Assembly (NCBI GenBank): GCA_919902965.1
Contig: CAKKSJ010000280.1
Span: forward strand, 1 to 18,882
DNA length: 18,882 nucleotides
Reading direction: 5' to 3'
Source: Burkholderiales bacterium
Lineage (GTDB): Bacteria; Pseudomonadota; Gammaproteobacteria; Burkholderiales; SG8-39
Shown here: piece after piece, positions 1-5,679 of the stretch
How the letters are laid out: each line of letters opens with the position of its first letter
Position numbering within the stretch: the stretch's first letter is position 1
Program-made: the position numbers and the translations under genes
Notes under the pieces: generated by a model
What the model was told of the DNA's origin: nothing
Database searches by the model: none
Seen by the model: the letters and a program-made list of their open reading frames with translations, nothing else

Positions 1-287
1 ATCCGGAAGATCTCGGTTCAACCTGGGGCGTTGCGATATTCTCGTTTCTTTCGTTCGCTGCGGGAGCGCTGGTGCCGTTGCTGCCGTTCCTGGCCTTGAG
101 CGGGGAGCGCGCGCTGCCCGTATCCATCGTCTTCACCGCCCTGACGCTGTTCACAGTTGGCGCCGTGATCAGCCTGTTCACTGGCAGGAGCGCCCTGCGC
201 GATGGCCTGCGCATGCTCACCATTGGTGCCACGGCGGGCGCGCTGACCTACACCATCGGCAAGCTGCTTGGGGTCAGTCTGACCTAG
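1..287 (+). CDS. VIT/CCC1-family membrane transporter, C-terminal part (5' partial)
   Basis: An open frame enters from the left edge (first whole codon at 3) and ends with TAG at 285-287, giving about 94 residues of the C-terminus. Two strongly hydrophobic stretches are visible, one around FLSFAAGALVPLLPFLAL and one from VSIVFTALTLFTVGAVISLF. They are followed by a short FTGRSALRDGLRML segment and a final small hydrophobic helix ending GKLLGVSLT. This layout, with the FTGRS..R.GLR signature and the glycine/alanine-rich last helix, resembles the C-terminal half of VIT1/CCC1-type iron or manganese transporters. In bacteria these are sometimes fused to a ferritin-like domain, and that part would lie outside the window. 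The family call rests on pattern memory of a short piece. It is certainly a polytopic membrane protein; substrate is unknown. Confidence 0.65.
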   Translation, partial: PEDLGSTWGVAIFSFLSFAAGALVPLLPFLALSGERALPVSIVFTALTLFTVGAVISLFTGRSALRDGLRMLTIGATAGALTYTIGKLLGVSLT

Positions 288-294
288 CTTGGAT

Positions 295-323
295 TTGCAT
301 GTGCGCCTGATTCAGGCGAAAAT
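295..323 (+). promoter_or_regulatory. candidate alaS promoter
   Basis: TTGCAT at 295-300 and GAAAAT at 318-323 are separated by 17 bases, a plausible sigma-70 pair (four of six at each box). It lies in the 99-base gap before alaS. An inverted repeat fills most of the spacer and touches the -10 box. The match is modest and untested. Confidence 0.35.
304..318. repeat. inverted repeat in the alaS promoter region
   Basis: CGCCTGA (304-310) and TCAGGCG (312-318) are perfect inverted copies around a single T. As RNA this would be a 6-bp GC-rich hairpin with a three-base loop, but no U-run follows (AAAATTC instead), so it is not an intrinsic terminator of the upstream transporter gene. Its place between the candidate -35 and -10 boxes suggests a protein-binding site. 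Confidence 0.5.
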
Positions 324-386
324 TCAATCTTTTACCTCCAAACAGATGGACCGGCCGGTGCTAGCAGTCCGGCATGTGGCAAAATT

Positions 387-2999
387 ATGAATTCAGCAGA
401 AATCCGCAGCAAGTTCCTGGAGTTTTTTGCCCAGCACGGGCACGCCGTGGTGTCCTCCAGTCCGCTGGTGCCGGGCAATGACCCGACTCTGCTATTTACG
501 AATTCCGGCATGGTGCAGTTCAAGGACGTATTCCTGGGCAAGGAACTCCGGCCTTACAAGCGCGCCGCCACCTCGCAGCGCAGCGTGCGCGCCGGCGGCA
601 AGCATAACGATCTGGAGAATGTCGGCTATACGGCGCGCCATCACACTTTCTTCGAAATGCTGGGTAATTTTTCCTTCGGCGATTATTTCAAACGCGACGC
701 GATTCACTATGCCTGGGATCTGCTGACCAAGGTCTACAAACTGCCCAAGGATAAACTTTGGGTGACGGTGTACCAGACCGACGACGAGGCTTACGCTATC
801 TGGGCCGACGAAATCAAGGTGGCGAAAAATCGCATAGCGCGCATTGGCGACAAACCTGGCGGCGGTTCGGATAATTTCTGGCAGATGGGCGAAACCGGCC
901 CCTGCGGTCCCTGTAGCGAGATTTTCTACGATCACGGCCCGGGGATCGCCGGCGGCCCGCCCGGTACGCCAGAGGCGGATGGCGACCGCTATATCGAAAT
1001 CTGGAATCTGGTGTTCATGCAGTACAACCGCGACGATGCGGGCACGCTGCACCCGCTGCCCAAGCCCTCGGTGGACACGGGTATGGGCCTGGAGCGCATC
1101 GCAGCAGTGCTGCAGGGCGTGCATTCCAACTATGAAATCGACCTGTTCCAGGACTTGATCAAGGCGGCGGCGCGCGAGACCCATGTCAAGGACCTGGCAA
1201 GCAATTCGCTCAAAGTCATTGCCGATCACATCCGCGCGACCAGCTTTCTCATTGTCGACGGCGTGATTCCGGGCAACGAAGGCCGCGGCTATGTGCTGCG
1301 GCGCATCATCCGCCGCGCCATCCGCCACGGCTACAAACTCGGCGAGACCGAGCCTTTCTTCCACCGCCTGGTCGAGGACCTTGCGCGCGTCATGGGCGAG
1401 GCCTACCCGGAACTGCTGAAGGCAAAGGAGCGTGTAACCCGGGTGCTGAAGACAGAGGAGGAACGTTTCGCCGAGACCCTGGAACACGGCATGAAAGTGC
1501 TCGAAGCCGCGCTTACGCGCGAGGACCGGATGCTCGACGGCGAGACGGTATTCCAGCTCTATGACACATTCGGTTTTCCCGTCGATCTGACTGCGGACAT
1601 CGCGCGCGAGCGCGAGGTGCGCGTCGATTACGCCGGCTTCGAGGCGGCGATGCAGCGCCAGCGCGAGCGCGCCCGGGCTGCTTCCAAGTTTTCCGTGTCT
1701 GCGGGCGTGGAGTATTCGGGCCGGCCGACCGAGTTCCACGGCTACGACACGCTCACACTCGAAGGCACGGTGGCGGCACTGTACCGGGAAGGGACGTCGG
1801 TCGAGGAGATCGTCGCCGGCGAGACTGCGGTGGTGGTGCTGGACCGCACGCCGTTTTATGCGGAGTCCGGCGGCCAGGTGGGCGACCGCGGGGAGCTTGC
1901 CGGCGTCAGCGGCAGCTTCAAGGTCGAAGACACGCAGAAAATCCAGGCCGAAGTGTTCGGCCACAAAGGCGAGCTCAAAGCCGGGCGGCTGCGCGTCGGC
2001 GATCGCGTGATGGCGGCGGTGGACAGCGGCGCGCGCGCGCGCGCCGCGTGGAACCACTCGGCCACGCACCTGATGCATGCCGCACTGCGCAAGGTGCTCG
2101 GCGCGCATGTGCAGCAGAAGGGTTCGCTCGTCGATGCCCAGCGCACGCGCTTCGATTTCTCGCACAACGAGCCGGTGAGCAATGCGCAGCTGCGCCAGGT
2201 CGAGGACCTGGTCAACCGCGAGATCCGCCGCAACACCGAGATTTCGGTGCGAGTGATGAAATACGACGACGCCATCAAGGCGGGGGCAATGGCGCTGTTC
2301 GGTGAAAAATACGGCGACGAAGTGCGCGTCATTGGCATGGGCGAGTTTTCCACCGAACTGTGCGGTGGAACCCATGTGCGCCGCAGCGGGGACATAGGAT
2401 TCTTTAAGATCGTGTCGGAGTCGGGCGTGGCCGCTGGAATACGCCGGGTCGAGGCGCTCAGCGCAGACGGCGCCCTCGCATGGGTGCAGGAACAGGAGTC
2501 GCGATTGGCCGAAGCCGCGCTCGTGCTCAAGACCCAGCCACAGGAGCTAAGCCAGAAGATTTCGCAAATCATCGATGGCGCGAGAGCTTTGGAGAAAGAG
2601 CTCGCGCGCCTGAAATCGAAAGTTGCTTCGGCGCAGGGCGATGACCTCGCGGCGCAGGCGGCCGAGGTCGCCGGCGCGAAGGTGCTTGCGGTGGTGCTGG
2701 ACGGCGCCGACGCGAAGGCCTTGCGCGAGACGCTGGACAAACTGAAAGACAAGCTGAAGTCGGCCGCCATCGTGCTCGCTTCGACCGAGAGCGGCAAAGT
2801 CAGCCTGATCGCCGGGGTTACCGCTGATCTGACCGCAAAAGTGAAGGCCGGGGAACTGGTCAATTTCGTCGCGCTGCAGGTCGGCGGCAAAGGGGGGGGG
2901 CGTGCAGACATGGCCCAGGCCGGCGGCACCGATACAGCCAAGCTGCCTGCCGCGCTCGCGTCGGTGCAGGCCTGGGTGCAGCAAAAACTTGCAAGCTAG
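387..2999 (+). CDS. alaS: alanyl-tRNA synthetase
   Basis: Class II aminoacyl-tRNA synthetase that charges tRNA-Ala in the cytoplasm. The 870-residue length is close to the E. coli enzyme (about 875). The N-terminal catalytic domain shows NDPTLLFTNSGMVQFKDVFLG near residues 31-51 and HHTFFEMLGNFSFGDYFK at 85-102. The editing domain carries the zinc-binding HxxxH (H557, H561) and the downstream CGGTH (C659, H663), at nearly the same spacing as in E. coli. The C-Ala region ends with VGGKGGGRADMAQAGG, which is characteristic. The ATG at 387 gives the standard N-terminus, although the ribosome binding site is weak. The next gene starts nine bases downstream with its Shine-Dalgarno overlapping the alaS stop, so the two are probably co-transcribed. 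A (GC)8 run and a G9 run occur inside the reading frame. Confidence 0.98.
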   Translation: MNSAEIRSKFLEFFAQHGHAVVSSSPLVPGNDPTLLFTNSGMVQFKDVFLGKELRPYKRAATSQRSVRAGGKHNDLENVGYTARHHTFFEMLGNFSFGDYFKRDAIHYAWDLLTKVYKLPKDKLWVTVYQTDDEAYAIWADEIKVAKNRIARIGDKPGGGSDNFWQMGETGPCGPCSEIFYDHGPGIAGGPPGTPEADGDRYIEIWNLVFMQYNRDDAGTLHPLPKPSVDTGMGLERIAAVLQGVHSNYEIDLFQDLIKAAARETHVKDLASNSLKVIADHIRATSFLIVDGVIPGNEGRGYVLRRIIRRAIRHGYKLGETEPFFHRLVEDLARVMGEAYPELLKAKERVTRVLKTEEERFAETLEHGMKVLEAALTREDRMLDGETVFQLYDTFGFPVDLTADIAREREVRVDYAGFEAAMQRQRERARAASKFSVSAGVEYSGRPTEFHGYDTLTLEGTVAALYREGTSVEEIVAGETAVVVLDRTPFYAESGGQVGDRGELAGVSGSFKVEDTQKIQAEVFGHKGELKAGRLRVGDRVMAAVDSGARARAAWNHSATHLMHAALRKVLGAHVQQKGSLVDAQRTRFDFSHNEPVSNAQLRQVEDLVNREIRRNTEISVRVMKYDDAIKAGAMALFGEKYGDEVRVIGMGEFSTELCGGTHVRRSGDIGFFKIVSESGVAAGIRRVEALSADGALAWVQEQESRLAEAALVLKTQPQELSQKISQIIDGARALEKELARLKSKVASAQGDDLAAQAAEVAGAKVLAVVLDGADAKALRETLDKLKDKLKSAAIVLASTESGKVSLIAGVTADLTAKVKAGELVNFVALQVGGKGGGRADMAQAGGTDTAKLPAALASVQAWVQQKLAS
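2029..2044. repeat. (GC)8 dinucleotide run inside alaS
   Basis: Eight uninterrupted GC units inside the editing-domain region of alaS, encoding part of SGARARAAW. The frame stays open. It is a potential slippage or sequencing-error site only. Confidence 0.9.
2892..2900. repeat. G9 homopolymer inside alaS
   Basis: Nine consecutive G bases encode the glycines of the conserved GGKGGGR motif near the alaS C-terminus. The conserved motif continues in frame on both sides, so the nine-base count is the functional one. Confidence 0.9.
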
Positions 3000-3008
3000 G
3001 GAGACGAC

Positions 3009-3326
3009 ATGAGCAAAGTCATTGCGATAGTCAGTTTCAGATTGCCGCAGAAACAGACCCTGGATCAGGCGACCGCGACCTTCCAGGCGACGGCGCCCAA
3101 ATACCTGGGCATGCCGGGTTTGCTGCGCAAGAACTACTTCCTCGGCGAGGACGGCAGGCGCGCCGGCGGAGTCTATCTTTGGGAATCGCGGCAGGCTGCC
3201 GAGCGCGTGTATACCGCCGAGTGGAAAGCCTTCGTCAAAAGCAAGTACGGCAACGATCCCGAGATCGTCTACGTCGATACGCCGCTAATGGTGGACAACG
3301 AGCAGGGCAGGATTTCCAGCTTTTGA
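3009..3326 (+). CDS. YdhR-like small dimeric alpha-beta barrel protein
   Basis: A 105-residue cytoplasmic protein without signal peptide or membrane segment. It resembles the YdhR family (putative monooxygenase, dimeric alpha-beta barrel fold). The N-terminal strand is VIAIVSFRLP. A middle block reads MPGLLRKNYFLGEDGRRAGGVYLWESR, and aromatic-rich helices (AAERVYTAEWKAFVKSKYG) lead to EIVYVDTPLMVDN. In this fold family the K.YFL and GGVYLW strands line the barrel. Known members have no firmly established physiological substrate. The start is well supported: GGGAG at 2999-3003 lies five bases before the ATG and overlaps the alaS stop, implying translational coupling or at least a shared transcript. 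The functional name monooxygenase is inherited from fold similarity and should be read cautiously. Confidence 0.75.
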   Translation: MSKVIAIVSFRLPQKQTLDQATATFQATAPKYLGMPGLLRKNYFLGEDGRRAGGVYLWESRQAAERVYTAEWKAFVKSKYGNDPEIVYVDTPLMVDNEQGRISSF

Positions 3327-3412
3327 GCATGCGTTTTTGCCCGCGCTGCGCCGTCGAGGTGAATTTTTTCTGATCACGGCTGGATGCGGGCAGGATGCGC
3401 AGCAGGCAGCGC

Positions 3413-3442
3413 TTGCCAAATGAGCAGGATTCATGCTTGAAT
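3413..3442 (+). promoter_or_regulatory. candidate aroG leader promoter (extended -10)
   Basis: TTGCCA at 3413-3418 and TTGAAT at 3437-3442 are 18 bases apart. A TGC directly before the -10 box gives an extended -10. Transcription would begin near 3449, very close to the Shine-Dalgarno of the leader peptide (GGAGA, 3450-3454). That tight spacing is a reason for caution. The stretch 3327-3412 between the YdhR-like gene and this site shows no other clear promoter and no convincing terminator. Confidence 0.35.
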
Positions 3443-3444
3443 CC
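3427..3444. repeat. perfect inverted repeat overlapping the aroG -10 region
   Basis: GGATTCA (3427-3433) and TGAATCC (3438-3444) flank a TGCT loop. The arms can be extended by three more pairs (AGC 3423-3425 with GCT 3445-3447) if A3426 bulges. The repeat overlaps the proposed -10 box, so it could be a repressor operator. If transcription starts further upstream, it would be an RNA hairpin just before the leader-peptide ribosome binding site. Confidence 0.5.
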
Positions 3445-3463
3445 GCTCTGGAGACGAATTCAC

Positions 3464-3535
3464 ATGAACCGCGCCTACGCTTTTTGGTTTTACTTTTACG
3501 GCTTTCCCCAGCCGCCGGCGGAGGGATTGAGTTAG
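3464..3535 (+). CDS. aromatic leader peptide of the aroG attenuator
   Basis: A 23-residue peptide encoded just upstream of a terminator hairpin. Residues 5-14 read YAFWFYFYGF: eight of ten positions are aromatic (four Phe, three Tyr, one Trp). The ATG at 3464 has a good Shine-Dalgarno, GGAGA at 3450-3454, nine bases upstream. The ORF closes with TAG at 3533-3535, 25 bases before the terminator stem. Such a codon run directly ahead of an attenuator and a DAHP synthase gene is the textbook sign of a ribosome-stalling leader, as in the trp and pheA leaders of enterobacteria. Shortage of charged tRNA for Phe, Tyr or Trp would stall translation over codons 3476-3505. The peptide itself probably has no other job. 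The ORF and its context are directly visible; the regulatory role is inferred. Confidence 0.88.
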   Translation: MNRAYAFWFYFYGFPQPPAEGLS

Positions 3536-3565
3536 GTTCGCGTCCAAGTATCCCGAAAAACCGCC
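3517..3565 (+). promoter_or_regulatory. candidate antiterminator stem of the aroG attenuator
   Basis: GGCGG (3517-3521) pairs with CCGCC (3561-3565), and GGGAT (3523-3527) pairs with ATCCC (3550-3554), separated by a one-by-six internal loop. The distal arm is the 5' arm of the terminator, so the two structures exclude each other. The proximal arm lies inside the last codons of the leader peptide. A ribosome that finishes the peptide would cover it, whereas one stalled on the aromatic codons upstream would leave it free. Pairing was found by hand; energies were not computed. Confidence 0.6.
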
Positions 3566-3595
3566 AGCGCCCACAGCCTGGCGGTTTTTTTTTTT
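3556..3595 (+). terminator. intrinsic terminator (attenuator) in the aroG leader
   Basis: A perfect 7-bp stem, CCGCCAG (3561-3567) with CTGGCGG (3578-3584), encloses a ten-base loop and is followed by eleven T residues (3585-3595). Five A residues (3556-3560) before the stem can pair with the T-run. It lies between the leader peptide and aroG, on the same strand, so it must be conditional for aroG to be expressed from the upstream promoter. Confidence 0.9.
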
Positions 3596-3702
3596 GCCCG
3601 AGAGCAATTATGACCATGACCGCCAGTGCACATCCTACAATTCCGCCAGCGCGGGCGAGCGCAGCCGACCGGCTGAAAGCTTACCGGTATCCAGGAGAAA
3701 TC

Positions 3703-4773
3703 ATGACCCGCAAGATCGACGACGTCCGCATTCGCGAAATAAAGGAACTCGCGCCTCCCTCGCACGCGATCCGCGAGTTTCCCGTGTCCGAGGTGAGCGA
3801 GCGCCTCACCTACGAAACACGCCAGGGCATACACGGCCTATTGCACGCAGCCGACGACCGACTGCTGGTGATCATCGGCCCGTGTTCCATCCATGACCCC
3901 AGATCGGCGCTGGAGTATGCGCAGCGCCTGGCGCAGGAGAAAGCCAGGCATGCGGCCGAACTGCTCATTGTGATGCGCGTCTATTTCGAAAAACCGCGCA
4001 CCACCGTGGGCTGGAAGGGCCTGATCAACGATCCGCGTCTGGACGGCAGCTACAACATCAACGAGGGTCTACGCCTGGCGCGCAACGTGCTGCTCGACAT
4101 CAATGAACTGGGCATGCCGGCCGGTGTCGAGTACCTCGACATGATCACGCCGCAGTACATCGCCGACCTGGTGAGTTGGGGCGCAATCGGTGCGCGTACC
4201 ACGGAATCGCAGGTGCACCGGGAACTCGCTTCCGGTCTGTCCTGTCCGGTTGGGTTCAAGAACGGCACCGACGGCAATATCCGCATTGCGGTGGACGCGA
4301 TCAAGACCTCGCGTCAGCCGCATCATTTCCTCTCGGTCACCAAGGGAGGTCATTCGGCCATCGTCTCCACCAACGGCAACGAGGATTGTCATGTAATCCT
4401 GCGCGGCGGGCCCAGGCCGAACTACGACGCGGCCAGCGTGTCAGCCGCTGCCGGCCAGTTGGCCGCGGCCGGTCTGGAGCAGCGCCTGATGATCGATTTT
4501 TCCCACGCCAACAGTTCCAAGGACTATCTGCGCCAGATTGAAATTTGCGCCGATGTCGCCGCTCAGATTGCCTCAGGCGACGACCGCATCATCGGGGTGA
4601 TGGTGGAATCGCATCTGCATCCCGGGCGCCAGGATCTGATCGCGGGCAAACCGCTCGCCTATGGCGTTTCCATCACCGATCCCTGCATCGGTTGGGACGA
4701 CAGCGTCAAAGTCCTCCAGCGCCTGGCCGATGCGGTGCGCCAGCGTCGCCTGGCGCACGCGGCCGAAGAGTAG
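3703..4773 (+). CDS. aroG: 3-deoxy-7-phosphoheptulonate (DAHP) synthase, AroG type
   Basis: Condenses phosphoenolpyruvate with erythrose 4-phosphate to DAHP, the first committed step of the shikimate pathway. The 356-residue protein is a class I-alpha DAHP synthase. Metal ligands fall at C61, H268, E302 and D326, and active-site residues R92, K97, R165 and K186 are present, all at the E. coli AroG numbers. This numbering, with AGGAG at 3693-3697 five bases upstream, fixes the ATG at 3703. Motifs include VIIGPCSIHD (57-65), GARTTESQVHRELASGLS (163-180) and KNGTDG (186-191). S180 sits in the allosteric pocket, at the position where Ser is associated with phenylalanine-sensitive and Gly with tyrosine-sensitive forms, so Phe inhibition is likely but inferred. 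In-frame ATGs at 3610 and 3616 could add 31 residues but lack good ribosome binding sites. Expression is probably controlled by the leader attenuator directly upstream. Confidence 0.97.
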   Translation: MTRKIDDVRIREIKELAPPSHAIREFPVSEVSERLTYETRQGIHGLLHAADDRLLVIIGPCSIHDPRSALEYAQRLAQEKARHAAELLIVMRVYFEKPRTTVGWKGLINDPRLDGSYNINEGLRLARNVLLDINELGMPAGVEYLDMITPQYIADLVSWGAIGARTTESQVHRELASGLSCPVGFKNGTDGNIRIAVDAIKTSRQPHHFLSVTKGGHSAIVSTNGNEDCHVILRGGPRPNYDAASVSAAAGQLAAAGLEQRLMIDFSHANSSKDYLRQIEICADVAAQIASGDDRIIGVMVESHLHPGRQDLIAGKPLAYGVSITDPCIGWDDSVKVLQRLADAVRQRRLAHAAEE

Positions 4774-4826
4774 CTCGGTCTTGCGTTTGCCCGATTAACT
4801 GCTGAGGGCGCAGATGGCGCAGGGGT

Positions 4827-5621
4827 GTGGCGAACCCCCTGCACCGGCTGCGGCTGCATATAGAAATTTTCCGCGAACTGGTGCAGGCGCTGGGCTGGGA
4901 GGTGTGCGTAATTGCACCCCTCTTCATCCTGTTCGGTTATGTCATTTTCGGCATGGTCGGATTCGGGTCCACGATCATCAATACTCCGCTGTTGGCGCAC
5001 CTATTGCCGCTGCGTTTCGTCGCGCCGCTTACCTTGTTGCTGGACCTGTTCGCGGCGATTTCGGTCGGCATGCGCATGCGCGGCGAGGTCGATCGCAGCG
5101 AACTCAGGCGCATCCTGCCGTTCGTCCTGCTGGGCCTCGCGCTGGGCCTCGCGCTGCTGATCAGCTTGCCCGAGCGCGCGCTGCTGCTGCTGCTTGGCTG
5201 CTTTGCGTTTTACGCAGGAATCAGCGGCCTCGCACGACGGCATAGTGCGCGGCGGATTCACCCTGCCTGGGCTGTACCGGCGGGCGTAGTGGGGGGCATG
5301 TTCAGTGCGCTCTACGGGACCGGCGCGACGATTTACACCATCTATCTGTCGCGGCGCATCGCCGACATTTCCGCGTTTCGCGCCACCATGGCGAGGCTGG
5401 TCCTGATCGCGGGGCTGGTGCGGACCGTGCTGTTTGCCGCGTCCGGATTGCTCTCGCAGGACCATCTGTTGCTGGCGGCCCTGCTGCTTGCGCCGTTTGC
5501 GGGATTCGGGTTGTTCCTCGGAAACCGGCTGCATCAGCGTTTGTCCGCCCGGCACATCATGGTGTTCGTGTATGTGCTGATCGCCGCCAACGGCGCCGCG
5601 CTGATCGTGCGCGCCTGGTAG
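4827..5621 (+). CDS. TauE/SafE (TSUP) family membrane permease
   Basis: A polytopic inner-membrane protein of up to 264 residues with about seven or eight hydrophobic segments. The conserved N-terminal TSUP block is visible as FGMVGFGSTIINTPLLAHLL, and the second, repeat-related block as GVVGGMFSALYGTGATIYTIYL. These two glycine-rich half-repeats are typical of the TauE/SafE (formerly DUF81) family, whose members are proposed exporters of sulfite, sulfonates or related organic anions. The substrate cannot be read from sequence. The start is uncertain: the GTG at 4827 has AGGGG only one base away, and an in-frame GTG at 4881 would shorten the protein before the first membrane segment. The gene follows aroG by 53 bases with no visible terminator, so readthrough from aroG is possible, although no functional link to aromatic synthesis is apparent. 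Confidence 0.85.
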   Translation: MANPLHRLRLHIEIFRELVQALGWEVCVIAPLFILFGYVIFGMVGFGSTIINTPLLAHLLPLRFVAPLTLLLDLFAAISVGMRMRGEVDRSELRRILPFVLLGLALGLALLISLPERALLLLLGCFAFYAGISGLARRHSARRIHPAWAVPAGVVGGMFSALYGTGATIYTIYLSRRIADISAFRATMARLVLIAGLVRTVLFAASGLLSQDHLLLAALLLAPFAGFGLFLGNRLHQRLSARHIMVFVYVLIAANGAALIVRAW

Positions 5622-5633
5622 GCCGGCAGACCT

Positions 5634-5639
5634 TATAAT
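5634..5639 (+). promoter_or_regulatory. consensus -10 box before the GT39 gene
   Basis: A perfect TATAAT at 5634-5639 ends seven bases before the ATG at 5647. No convincing -35 box is seen 16-18 bases upstream. Transcription from it would start at about 5646, so the message would either be leaderless or use the ATG at 5680, which has GGAG at 5666-5669. Confidence 0.45.
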
Positions 5640-5679
5640 CGCCGCCATGCAACTTTCCCTCGGCCGGAGCGTGGTGCCG

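Noticed and set aside
304..330. Intrinsic terminator after the VIT-like gene
   Set aside because: The hairpin is followed by AAAATTC, not a T-run, on the plus strand.
492..2375. A 627-codon minus-strand frame opposite alaS
   Set aside because: Alanine/histidine-rich translation with no motif; it is a shadow of the alaS codons.
3285..3617. Minus-strand ORF across the aroG leader
   Set aside because: No Shine-Dalgarno or domain, and it crosses the attenuator; the plus-strand structures explain the sequence.
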